A program made the translations under genes and the position numbers. A DNA stretch of 64,000 bases from Mycobacterium paraense (GTDB lineage: Bacteria > Actinomycetota > Actinomycetes > Mycobacteriales > Mycobacteriaceae): assembly GCF_002101815.1 (NCBI RefSeq), contig NZ_LQPM01000019.1, positions 22,923 through 86,922 on the forward strand. Direction: 5' to 3'. The notes under the pieces are model-generated. The model ran no database searches, had not been told where the DNA came from, and saw nothing but the letters and a program-made list of their open reading frames with translations. Below are positions 29,357-37,035 of the stretch, in pieces (position 1 is the first letter of the stretch; each line of letters starts with the position of its first letter).

Positions 29357-29407
29357 ATGCAGCGCCGATTTTTTTATGGGTACCGGCCAGCGGTGCCCGT
29401 GGTGTAG
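29357..29407 (+). CDS. Phe/Tyr-rich leader peptide of the chorismate mutase gene (putative attenuator)
   Basis: A 16-codon ORF reads MQRRFFYGYRPAVPVV and stops at TAG 29405-29407. Four of five consecutive codons (5, 6, 7, 9) are Phe or Tyr, the end products of the chorismate mutase branch. Twelve bases after the stop a strong terminator-like hairpin begins, and the chorismate mutase ATG lies 70 nt after the stop. A possible promoter is TTGCGT (29312-29317) with CACACT (29336-29341), 18-nt spacer. The ORF has only a weak ribosome binding site. Function is inferred from codon content and position. Confidence 0.7.
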   Translation: MQRRFFYGYRPAVPVV

Positions 29408-29418
29408 CTGCGTTCGCA

Positions 29419-29460
29419 GAGCCCCGTGGTCCGCTTCCGGATTCGGGGCTCGTCTCTTTT
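29419..29460 (+). terminator. Attenuator terminator hairpin before chorismate mutase
   Basis: GAGCCCCG (29419-29426) pairs perfectly with CGGGGCTC (29444-29451); an inner stem TCCG/CGGA (430-433 with 438-441) is capped by CTTC. The stem is followed by GTCTCTTTT, a T-rich run that is rare in this genome. An alternative pairing is possible: AGCGG at 29389-29393 inside the leader ORF can pair with CCGCT at 29431-29435, extended by CCGG/CCGG, which would break the upper part of this hairpin. This is the expected antiterminator. Confidence 0.75.
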
Positions 29461-29477
29461 GTGAGGCCCGATAACGG

Positions 29478-29795
29478 ATGAGACCAGAACCCCCACATCA
29501 AGAGAACGCGGAGTTGACAGACATGAACATCGAGATGGTCGAGTCCCAGGAGACCACCGACATCGAGCAGTTGCGCCAAGAGATCGACCGATTGGACGCC
29601 GAGATCCTCGCCGCGGTGAAGCGGCGCGCCGAGGTGTCCCAGGCGATCGGCAAGGTGCGCATGGCGTCCGGCGGCACCCGGCTGGTGCACAGCCGCGAGA
29701 TGAAGGTCATCGAGCGCTACAGCGAACTCGGTCCCGACGGCAAGGACCTGGCGATGCTGCTGCTGCGGCTGGGCAGGGGCCGGCTCGGCCACTGA
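29478..29795 (+). CDS. Intracellular chorismate mutase (AroQ class)
   Basis: 105-aa AroQ-delta-type chorismate mutase converting chorismate to prephenate for Phe and Tyr. It matches Rv0948c: LRQEIDRLDAEILAAVKRRAEVSQAIGKVR gives the long first helix, GTRLVHSREMKVIERY the active-site region, and RLGRGRLGH the C-terminal tail that in M. tuberculosis contacts DAHP synthase. ATG at 29478 matches the annotated long start; an internal ATG at 29524 (90 aa) has a better GGAG. pgi follows 52 nt later, probably in the same transcript. Confidence 0.93.
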   Translation: MRPEPPHQENAELTDMNIEMVESQETTDIEQLRQEIDRLDAEILAAVKRRAEVSQAIGKVRMASGGTRLVHSREMKVIERYSELGPDGKDLAMLLLRLGRGRLGH

Positions 29796-29847
29796 GCGCG
29801 GCGCGCTGGCCTGGCCGGGCGCCGTCGGACCGCATTAGGGTCGGATC

Positions 29848-31512
29848 ATGACCTCCGTGCAAACCATCCCCGACATCACCGCCACCCCGGCGTGGGACGC
29901 CCTGCGCAGTCATCACGAACAAATCGGCGCCACCCACCTTCGCCAGTTCTTCGACGAAGACCCCGATCGCGGCCGCGAGCTGACCGTCACGGTCGGCGAC
30001 CTCTATATCGACTACAGCAAACACCGCGTCACCCGAGAGACGCTGCGGCTGCTGGTCGAGTTGGCGCGCGCGGCTAATCTCGAAGAGCGGCGCGACCAGA
30101 TGTTCTCCGGCGTGCACATCAACACCTCCGAGGACCGGGCCGTGTTGCACACCGCGCTGCGGCTGCCCCGCGACGCCGAGCTGATCGTCGACGGCCAGAA
30201 CGTCGTCGAGGATGTGCACGCGGTGCTGGACAGGATGGGCGACTTCACCGACCGGTTACGCAGCGGTGAATGGGTCGGGGCCACCGGGAAAAGAATCAGC
30301 ACGGTCGTCAACATCGGCATCGGGGGGTCGGACCTGGGACCGGTGATGGTGTATCAGGCGCTGCGGCACTACGCCGACGCCGGAATCTCGGCACGCTTCG
30401 TCTCCAACGTCGACCCTGCCGACCTGATCGCGAAGCTGGCCGACTTGGACCCGGCCACAACGCTTTTCATCGTCGCGTCGAAGACGTTCTCCACGCTGGA
30501 GACGCTGACCAACGCGACCGCCGCGCGCCGCTGGCTGACCGACGCGCTGGGCGACGCCGCGGTGGCCAAGCATTTCGTGGCCGTGTCCACCAACAAGCGA
30601 CTGGTCGACGACTTCGGCATCAACACCGACAACATGTTCGGGTTCTGGGATTGGGTCGGCGGGCGGTATTCGGTCGATTCGGCGATCGGCCTGTCTCTGA
30701 TGGCGGCCATCGGCAAGGAAGCCTTCGCCGACTTTCTGTCCGGATTCCACATCGTCGACCGGCATTTCAAGACGGCCCCGCTGGAGTCCAACGCGCCCGT
30801 CCTGCTCGGCCTGATCGGGCTGTGGTACTCCAACTTCATGGGCGCCCAATCGCGCGCCGTGCTGCCCTATTCCAACGACCTGTCCCGCTTTGCCGCGTAT
30901 CTGCAACAGCTGACCATGGAATCCAACGGTAAGTCGACGCGCGCCGACGGCACACCCGTCACCACCGACACGGGCGAAATCTTTTGGGGCGAACCGGGAA
31001 CCAACGGCCAGCACGCCTTCTATCAGTTGTTGCACCAGGGCACCCGGCTGGTGCCGGCAGATTTCATCGGCTTCAGCCAGCCCCTCGACGACCTCGCCAC
31101 CGCCGACGGCACCGGCAGCATGCACGACCTGCTGATGAGCAACTTCTTCGCCCAGACGCAGGTGCTCGCGTTCGGCAAGACGGCCGAGGAGATCGCGGCC
31201 GAGGGCACGCCGGCCCACGTCGTGCCGCACAAGGTGATGCCGGGCAACCGGCCGTCCACCTCGATCCTGGCCGACCGGCTCACGCCGTCGGTGCTGGGCC
31301 AGCTGATCGCGCTCTACGAGCACCAGGTCTTCACCGAGGGAGTCGTCTGGGGCATCGACTCCTTCGACCAGTGGGGGGTGGAATTGGGCAAGACGCAGGC
31401 CAAGGCGCTGCTTCCGGTGATCACCGCCGACTCCTCGCCAGCGCCGCAGTCCGACAGCTCGACCGACGCCCTGGTGCGCCGCTACCGCACCGAAAGAGGG
31501 CGCACCAGCTGA
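29848..31512 (+). CDS. pgi: Glucose-6-phosphate isomerase
   Basis: 554-aa cytosolic isomerase interconverting glucose-6-phosphate and fructose-6-phosphate. Signatures: NIGIGGSDLGPVMVYQAL, VASKTFSTLETLTNA (sugar-phosphate binding), GFWDWVGGRYSVDSAIG (PGI signature 1) and the C-terminal GKTQAKALLPVI. Length matches the bacterial family. The ATG at 29848 is preceded by AGGG. Confidence 0.97.
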   Translation: MTSVQTIPDITATPAWDALRSHHEQIGATHLRQFFDEDPDRGRELTVTVGDLYIDYSKHRVTRETLRLLVELARAANLEERRDQMFSGVHINTSEDRAVLHTALRLPRDAELIVDGQNVVEDVHAVLDRMGDFTDRLRSGEWVGATGKRISTVVNIGIGGSDLGPVMVYQALRHYADAGISARFVSNVDPADLIAKLADLDPATTLFIVASKTFSTLETLTNATAARRWLTDALGDAAVAKHFVAVSTNKRLVDDFGINTDNMFGFWDWVGGRYSVDSAIGLSLMAAIGKEAFADFLSGFHIVDRHFKTAPLESNAPVLLGLIGLWYSNFMGAQSRAVLPYSNDLSRFAAYLQQLTMESNGKSTRADGTPVTTDTGEIFWGEPGTNGQHAFYQLLHQGTRLVPADFIGFSQPLDDLATADGTGSMHDLLMSNFFAQTQVLAFGKTAEEIAAEGTPAHVVPHKVMPGNRPSTSILADRLTPSVLGQLIALYEHQVFTEGVVWGIDSFDQWGVELGKTQAKALLPVITADSSPAPQSDSSTDALVRRYRTERGRTS

Positions 31513-31535
31513 CCTTTCGCGGGGGGCGCGCCCTC
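31496..31535. terminator. Hairpin between convergent pgi and tetR
   Basis: GAGGGCGC (31496-31503) and GCGCCCTC (31528-31535) are perfect complements with a 24-nt loop. The structure spans the pgi stop and reaches the end of the TetR gene, so it could end transcripts from both sides. There is no T-run. Confidence 0.45.
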
Positions 31536-32157
31536 AACCCGTCGGGACGAGCTCCGAACCGAATCGCCGCACAAACGTACGCAGCCGCTCCACGGTCGCG
31601 GTTTGCGGATCGCTGAGGTGCAGCCGCAGCAGTTCGCGGCCGGCGGCGTGCAGGACGCGGGCGGTGTATTCGGGATCGTGCAACTGGCGATTGATGCGCA
31701 GCAGTTCGCGGACGAAGAAGTCGATGACGGCGGCCTCCGATTGAGCCAGGCGGGCATACAACTCCGGCGGAGCGCCCTGCGGCGGGAACAGGAACAGCCG
31801 CCACGTCGCCGGGTGGGCGTCGACGGCCGCCAGCACCCCGTCGAACGCGAGCACCAGCGACTGATTTTCGGCGGCCGCATCCAACCCCGAGATCGCCTCG
31901 GCGAACTGCGCGCCCGCGCGGGCCGCCTCGCGGTCGATCAGCTCCACGAACAGCCCCGCCAAGTCGCCGAATTTCTGATAGATCAACGACCGGTTGATGC
32001 CGGCCTGCTCCGCGATGCGGTTCGGTGTGGCCGCGTGGAACCCCTCGGCCTCGACGATCGCGTGCGTGACGTCGAGGATCTGCTCGCGCCGACCCTCGGC
32101 GGTCATGCGGCGCTTCGCGGGCGACGACAGCGACGACGTGGTCACGCTTGACAGCAT
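31534..32157 (-). CDS. TetR family transcriptional regulator
   Basis: 207-aa repressor-type protein. The N-terminal helix-turn-helix region reads REQILDVTHAIVEAEGFHAATPNRIAEQAGINRSLIYQKFG in pieces at about 25-65, typical of TetR. The C-terminal ligand domain is not diagnostic. ATG at 32157 is chosen because AAGGTG lies 8 nt upstream and because longer GTG starts would put the operator inside the gene. It is divergent from a DUF2236 oxygenase gene with a nested palindrome between them, so it likely represses itself and that gene. Confidence 0.88.
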   Translation of the reverse strand: MLSSVTTSSLSSPAKRRMTAEGRREQILDVTHAIVEAEGFHAATPNRIAEQAGINRSLIYQKFGDLAGLFVELIDREAARAGAQFAEAISGLDAAAENQSLVLAFDGVLAAVDAHPATWRLFLFPPQGAPPELYARLAQSEAAVIDFFVRELLRINRQLHDPEYTARVLHAAGRELLRLHLSDPQTATVERLRTFVRRFGSELVPTG

Positions 32158-32197
32158 AACTAACACCTTGTGAGTATTACTCACTAACTGTTAGTTA
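32157..32197. promoter_or_regulatory. Nested palindromic operator between tetR and the DUF2236 gene
   Basis: Two inverted repeats share one centre at 32177: inner GTGAGTA-T-TACTCAC (32170-32184) and outer TAACTAACA (32157-32165) with TGTTAGTTA (32189-32197), both perfect. A third palindrome ACTAAC-T-GTTAGT lies at 32183-32195, close to known TetR-family operators. All sit in the 54-nt divergent gap, so one regulator could control both directions. Confidence 0.75.
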
Positions 32198-32211
32198 GCG
32201 GGAGGCGGCTG

Positions 32212-33540
32212 GTGATGTCCAAGGCCACGTACTACCCCGAGCTCGAGCGACGTGTCCGCAGCCAGCGCGATTTGCAGCCCGATCTCTACGGCGACTTTGA
32301 CTTCGACCGGGCGCCGGATCGCCTGGCCACCGAGCCGGACGTCGACTCCGCCCTGCCCGCCTGGGTCGCCGACCGCGCGCCGATCCTGGAAGACGACCGC
32401 GTCCTCGAATTGATCAGCACGGCCACCCTGCTCGGCGACGTCGTCGCCGATCCGTACGCGGCGCTGATGGCCACGCGCAGCGTCACGGATCTCATCGACA
32501 TGGTCAAGAGGGCCTGCCGGGAGGGGCTCGACGCCGTGCCCGAGGCGCCGCCCGAGCTCGTCGCGTTCATCGCCGCGATGGAGGCCACCCCGGAGTGGAT
32601 CGACTTCGACCTCGTTCGGGAGGGCGCTCGCCAAGAACGCATTCCGGCGGCGCTGCTGGCCCCCTTCATCACGCGGGGAGCCTTCATCGCGACGTTCACC
32701 AACACCTATGCCGCGCTGCCGATGGCGCTGACCGGCGCGCTCTCGGGGAAGCGCGCGGCACGGCGGGTCAACGAAACGGCGAGTTTCTTCGCCGTCACGA
32801 CGCTGCCCGGGGCGCTGGACCGGTACGGCCCGGGGTTCGAGGCCGCGGCCATGGTCCGGCTGATGCACTCGATGGTCCGCTACAACGCCCTGAAGAAATC
32901 GGACAAATGGGACACGGCCGTCTACGGCATGCCGGTGCCGCAGGTCGACCAGATGCCGGCGGGAATGATCGGCCAGTACCTGTTGGCCCGCAAGGCGCGC
33001 CAACAAGGCCGGACGAAGTTCACCAAAGAAGAGCGTGCCGTCATCGAATTCGCCAGGTATCGCTGCTTTCTGCTCGGCCTCCCCGAGGAGCTGCTGCCCG
33101 CGGAGCCCGCCGACATCATCCACGTCATGCACGCGCGCTCGGCGCTACTGCGCCACGGCTTCGACAGCATCTGCCAGGAACTGGTCCGCGGCACGATGGC
33201 GGCCTACCTGCGGCCCGACACCACCCTGTTCGATCGCTGCGCCGAGGCGGTCGAAAAGAGTTTCAGCAAGCTCACTTTCGTCCGCACGTTCTGCGGTGGC
33301 GATCGCGAGGTGGCCGAGGCCATGGGCGTTTCACTCGGGTCGACGGACCTGCTGCGGGTCGCCCTCACCGCGCCCTTCATCATCGGGCGCTTCACCGCGG
33401 TGAGCCAGGCCAGCCGCGTCCCGGTGCTGAGGGACGTCACCGACGCTTATGTCATCGCACTACTGAGGCTGCGGCTGGCGACCTACGGCAAACCCGAATT
33501 CACCACCGACGCGGCGCATTACACGCCGGTTCCACACTGA
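32212..33540 (+). CDS. DUF2236 (MpaB/latex-clearing-like) oxygenase family protein
   Basis: 442-aa protein of the MpaB/DUF2236 family, some members of which are haem oxygenases acting on lipids or rubber. The typical RLMHSMVRYNALK segment (about 222-234, with conserved His and Arg) and FITRGAFIATFTNTYAAL (about 150-170) are visible. No signal peptide is seen. GGAGG lies 7-10 nt before the GTG (32212) and ATG (32215) candidates. It is controlled, probably, by the divergent TetR. The substrate is unknown. Confidence 0.82.
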   Translation: MMSKATYYPELERRVRSQRDLQPDLYGDFDFDRAPDRLATEPDVDSALPAWVADRAPILEDDRVLELISTATLLGDVVADPYAALMATRSVTDLIDMVKRACREGLDAVPEAPPELVAFIAAMEATPEWIDFDLVREGARQERIPAALLAPFITRGAFIATFTNTYAALPMALTGALSGKRAARRVNETASFFAVTTLPGALDRYGPGFEAAAMVRLMHSMVRYNALKKSDKWDTAVYGMPVPQVDQMPAGMIGQYLLARKARQQGRTKFTKEERAVIEFARYRCFLLGLPEELLPAEPADIIHVMHARSALLRHGFDSICQELVRGTMAAYLRPDTTLFDRCAEAVEKSFSKLTFVRTFCGGDREVAEAMGVSLGSTDLLRVALTAPFIIGRFTAVSQASRVPVLRDVTDAYVIALLRLRLATYGKPEFTTDAAHYTPVPH

Positions 33541-33552
33541 CCAACCGGCCCG

Positions 33553-34302
33553 CTACGCGAACACCTTGGTGAACCGGGGCGGCAGCACCCGCAACAGCTG
33601 GACCAGCGGCGCCCACGGCCACCAGGGCACCACCGCGCGGCCCGGCTCGCGCTCAACGGCGGCAACGAGCGCCCTGACTCCAGTTTCGTTGTCCACCATC
33701 AGCATTGTGCTCGAGGATTTGGCCGTCATCTCCGACTCGATGTAGCCCGGCTCGATCACCGACACCTTGATCGGGCCGCTGCGGTATTCGGCGCGCAGCG
33801 ATTCGCCCAGCGAGCTCAACCCCGCCTTGCTCGCGCCGTAGGCGGCCTTGACGCCCGGCACACCCTTGTTGCCCAGCACCGACGAGATGAGCACCAGGTG
33901 GCCCGAGCCGCTCTTGGTGAACATCTCCAGCGCCGCTTCGATCTGCACCAGGGCGGACACCAGGTTCGTCTCGATGGTCGCCTTGTTCGCCCACAGCTTG
34001 CCGGAGCCCAGCTTGGCGCCCTTTCCAATGCCGGCGTTGACGATGACGCGGTCGATGCCGCCCAGTTCGTCGCTGAGCTCGGCGAAGACCTTCGGCACCT
34101 GCTCGTGGTCGTTGACGTCCAACGCGGCGACGGCGATCTTGATGCCCGGATACCGTTGCGTCAGTTCGGCTTTCAGCTCATCGAGGCGATCGGTGCGGCG
34201 GGCGCACAAGCCCAGGTCGCGGCCCTTGGCGGCGAAGGATCGCGCCATCCCGGCGCCCAGGCCGGAACTGGCGCCCGTGATGAGGATCTTCTGACGAGTC
34301 AC
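33553..34302 (-). CDS. Short-chain dehydrogenase/reductase (Rv0945-like)
   Basis: 249-aa SDR. The cofactor motif is TGASSGLGAG (about 9-18), NAG occurs near 90, and the catalytic Ser-Tyr-Lys triad is in LISSVLG and YGASKAG. The C-terminus has the unusual VPWWPWAPLVQLLRVLPPRF, a hydrophobic tail that could touch the membrane. GTG at 34302 matches the conserved start (MTRQKILITG). A long inverted repeat separates it from the upstream Fpg gene. Confidence 0.9.
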   Translation of the reverse strand: MTRQKILITGASSGLGAGMARSFAAKGRDLGLCARRTDRLDELKAELTQRYPGIKIAVAALDVNDHEQVPKVFAELSDELGGIDRVIVNAGIGKGAKLGSGKLWANKATIETNLVSALVQIEAALEMFTKSGSGHLVLISSVLGNKGVPGVKAAYGASKAGLSSLGESLRAEYRSGPIKVSVIEPGYIESEMTAKSSSTMLMVDNETGVRALVAAVEREPGRAVVPWWPWAPLVQLLRVLPPRFTKVFA

Positions 34303-34320
34303 CCCGGCAGCATAGCGAGT

Positions 34321-34395
34321 GCCCGCCCAACGTCGAGTTGTTGGGCTCGATAGGCGGTTTTCCGCACAACAAGTCGACGCTCGAGAGCGGCGGGC
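34321..34395. terminator. Long compound inverted repeat after the Fpg gene
   Basis: Outer arms GCCCGCC (34321-34327) and GGCGGGC (34389-34395) flank inner 15-nt arms at 34329-34343 and 34367-34381 with two mismatches. The structure begins just after the Fpg stop codon on the minus strand and can fold into a stem of over 20 bp. It looks like a transcript-end hairpin without a T-run. Confidence 0.45.
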
Positions 34396-34396
34396 G

Positions 34397-35260
34397 CTAC
34401 TTGAGCAGCCGCGACATGCGCCGGTCCGCCAGCACCTTGCCACCCGTCTGGCACGTCGGACAGTACTGAAAAGACTTGTCCGCGAACGACACTTCGCGCA
34501 CGGTGTCCCCGCACACCGGGCAGGGCAACCCGGTGCGGGCATGAACGCGTAGCCCGGAGCGCTTCTCCCCCTTGAGCATCGCCGCGCCCTGGCCGACGGA
34601 GCGGCTCACCGCGTCGGTCAGCACCGAGATCATCGCGTCGTGCAGGGCGGTGAGCTGTTCGGCGGACAGCTTGCCCGCCGTGGCGAACGGCGAGATCTTC
34701 GCGACGTGCAGGATCTCGTCGCTGTAGGCGTTGCCGATCCCCGCGATCACCTTCTGGTCGGTGATGACGGTCTTGATCCGGCCGCCGTTGCCGGCCAGCA
34801 GCCCGGCCAGGTCTTCGGGGCTGAGCTCCAGCGCGTCGGGGCCCAGCGCGGCGATGCCGGGCACCAGCTGCGGGTCGTCGACGAGCCACACCGCCAGCCG
34901 CTTCTGGGTGCCGGCCTCGGTGAGGTCGAACCCGGGCGCCTCGCCGGGGGTGCCCAGGTGCACGCGCAACGCGATCGGCCCCTTGCCGGGGCGCAGCGGC
35001 GCCGGGGCCAGCTTGTCGGACCACCGCAGCCAGCCCGCGCGCGACAGGTGGGCGATCAAGAACAGCGGCCCGGCCTGCAGCCCGAGGTACTTGCCCCAGC
35101 GCTGGGCGCCCGTCACGGGCTGGCCGTGCAGGGCGGTCGTCGGCGGGTCGAAGGTCTTGAGCACGGACAGCGCGCCGACGTCGACGCGGCCGATCGTCGA
35201 GCCGACGGCGTGGCGCCGCAAATGGTCGACCAGCGCTTCGATCTCCGGCAGTTCGGGCAC
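34397..35260 (-). CDS. Fpg/Nei family DNA glycosylase
   Basis: 287-aa base-excision repair glycosylase/AP lyase. The N-terminus reads (M)PELPEIEAL, giving the catalytic Pro and Glu. The helix-two-turn-helix includes QKVIAGIGNAYSDEILH, and the C-terminal zinc finger has CPVC and CPTC spaced by about 20 residues. GTG at 35260 is fixed by the required N-terminal Pro. I recall the M. tuberculosis counterpart (Rv0944) as much shorter, so this looks like the full ancestral form. The stop of cobF lies 6 nt upstream. Confidence 0.9.
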   Translation of the reverse strand: MPELPEIEALVDHLRRHAVGSTIGRVDVGALSVLKTFDPPTTALHGQPVTGAQRWGKYLGLQAGPLFLIAHLSRAGWLRWSDKLAPAPLRPGKGPIALRVHLGTPGEAPGFDLTEAGTQKRLAVWLVDDPQLVPGIAALGPDALELSPEDLAGLLAGNGGRIKTVITDQKVIAGIGNAYSDEILHVAKISPFATAGKLSAEQLTALHDAMISVLTDAVSRSVGQGAAMLKGEKRSGLRVHARTGLPCPVCGDTVREVSFADKSFQYCPTCQTGGKVLADRRMSRLLK

Positions 35261-35265
35261 GCCCT

Positions 35266-36009
35266 TCAGTCTGCCGGTCTGAGCAAATAGGTGTCCATGA
35301 TCCAGCCGTGCCGCGCGCGGGCCTCGGCCCGCAGCGCCGCGATGCGCGGCCCGACCTCGCCGACCGAGCCCGCCACCAAGAGTTCGTCGGCGGTGCCCAG
35401 GTAGGCGCCCCACCAGATGCGGGTGCCGGGCGGGCACACGTCAAACGAGCAGTCGGCGTCGAGCATCACCACCGCCGAGCCTGCCAAACCGTGCTCGCGC
35501 AGCCGCCGTCCGGTGGTGACCAGGACCGGCTCGCCCACCTCGTTGAGCGGGATGCGGTGCCGGGCCGTCAGCGCCTGCACCGCGGTGATGCCGGGAATGA
35601 CGTCGAAGCTGAACTCGACCTCGCCCGTGATGGCATCCAGGATCCGCAGGGTGCTGTCGTACAGCGACGGGTCACCCCAGGCCAGGAAGGCACCCACGCC
35701 GTCGGGACCGAGTTCGGCGGCGATGGCCGCCGCCCAGACCCGCGCCCGCGCGGCGTGCCAATCCGAGACGGCCTCGCGGTAGTCGGCCCCGGTCGAGCGT
35801 TTCGGGTCCGGCAACTCCACGAAGCGGTAGCCCGGCTCCCGGATGAACCGCGCGCAGATCTCGCGTCGCAGGGCCACCAGGTCGCTTTTCCCCTCACCCT
35901 TGTCCATCGCGAAGAAGACCTGGGTGTCGTTCAGCGCCTCGATCGCCTGGACCGTCACGTAGTCGGGATCGCCGGCCCCGATGCCGATCACGTGAATATG
36001 CCGAGCCAA
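35266..36009 (-). CDS. cobF: Precorrin-6A synthase (deacetylating) CobF
   Basis: 247-aa SAM-dependent C1 methyltransferase/deacetylase of aerobic cobalamin synthesis. HVIGIGAGDPDYVTVQAIEAL gives the tetrapyrrole methylase N-terminus, LAWGDPSLYDSTLRIL the SAM-binding loop, and VIPGITAVQALTARH the mid-domain. The start is TTG at 36009, decided by AAGGAGGG 6 nt upstream. cobF is reported missing from the M. tuberculosis complex, so its presence here separates this organism from that clade. Confidence 0.93.
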   Translation of the reverse strand: MARHIHVIGIGAGDPDYVTVQAIEALNDTQVFFAMDKGEGKSDLVALRREICARFIREPGYRFVELPDPKRSTGADYREAVSDWHAARARVWAAAIAAELGPDGVGAFLAWGDPSLYDSTLRILDAITGEVEFSFDVIPGITAVQALTARHRIPLNEVGEPVLVTTGRRLREHGLAGSAVVMLDADCSFDVCPPGTRIWWGAYLGTADELLVAGSVGEVGPRIAALRAEARARHGWIMDTYLLRPAD

Positions 36010-36129
36010 GAAACCCTCCTTCTTGCTTAAATCAGGGTGCCGAATCGAGACCTCGAAGGCCTAGCCGGGACCCCAAGTACCCAGTACCATGGGTACCGTC
36101 TGAAGCACCCAATGAAGGGACGCCAGCGA

Positions 36130-37035
36130 ATGACCACGGTGGTGAAGCCAACCGGCCCGAGTCGTGAGGAGTTCTCGGACCGTTTGCTGAAGGGCTCGGT
36201 CAAGAAGTCCTACGAGCCCATCGTGGACATCGATTGGGACGCCCCGCTGGATCCGGACAAGTTCTATCTGCCGCCGCGGCTGGTGTCCTTGTACAACACG
36301 CCGATGTGGGACGAAATGACCCGCGAGCAACAAATCGATTTGTCGCGCCAGGAACTGGTCAACACGCTCTCGGCCGGGATCTGGTTCGAGAACATGCTCA
36401 ACCAGTCGTTGTTGCGGACCATCCTGCACGAGGACCCGACGAGCTCCTCGACGCACTACAAGTTGACCGAGCTGGGCGACGAGACCCGCCACATGGTCAT
36501 GTTCGGCAAGGCGATCGAGCGGGTCGGCGCCAAGCCGGTGCGGCCGCGGCTTTTCCACCGGTGGATCATCAACGCCCTGCCGCTGGCGTTCCAGCGCGGC
36601 TCGATGCTGTGGATCGCCGCGCTGATCGGCGAGGAGATCTTCGACTCGCTGCAGCGGCAGATGATGGACGACCCGGAATTGCAGCCAATCATCCAGCGCC
36701 TCATGCGGATTCACGTCACCGAGGAAGCGCGCCACATTCAGTTCGCCCGGGACGGCGCCCGCAAGCGTGTCACCGAGATGCCACGGCTCAACCGGTGGTT
36801 CATGGCCAACATCAACGGGCTGGGCGGCTACTTCTTCAACTACCTGTTCAGCAACCCTGTCCCCTACGCCCGGGTGGGTCTGGACTCGAAGCGGGCCCGC
36901 AGGATCGCGCGCACCAGCCCGCACCGCCGCGAGATGCAGGTCGCCGGGTTCGCTCCCCTGGCGGCGTTTTTGACCGAGGTGGGCCTGCTGGGGCCCATCG
37001 CGCGCCGCGGCTGGAAGCGCAGCAGGTTTTTGTGA
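36130..37035 (+). CDS. AurF-like diiron oxygenase (p-aminobenzoate N-oxygenase family)
   Basis: 301-aa non-haem diiron protein. Metal-ligand motifs are spaced along the helices: Glu in SRQELVNT, DETRHMVMFG (Glu and His), GEEIFDSL and TEEARHIQFARD. This pattern matches AurF-type N-oxygenases and related diiron proteins. ATG at 36130 is preceded by AAGGGA; an in-frame ATG at 36112 is possible. Its TGA overlaps the next gene's GTG, so the two oxygenases are translationally coupled. Substrate unknown. Confidence 0.85.
   Translation: MTTVVKPTGPSREEFSDRLLKGSVKKSYEPIVDIDWDAPLDPDKFYLPPRLVSLYNTPMWDEMTREQQIDLSRQELVNTLSAGIWFENMLNQSLLRTILHEDPTSSSTHYKLTELGDETRHMVMFGKAIERVGAKPVRPRLFHRWIINALPLAFQRGSMLWIAALIGEEIFDSLQRQMMDDPELQPIIQRLMRIHVTEEARHIQFARDGARKRVTEMPRLNRWFMANINGLGGYFFNYLFSNPVPYARVGLDSKRARRIARTSPHRREMQVAGFAPLAAFLTEVGLLGPIARRGWKRSRFL

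Noticed and set aside
32158..32184. N-terminal extension of the TetR protein to a GTG at 32184
   Set aside because: It would place the operator inside the coding sequence; ATG 32157 has a better ribosome binding site.
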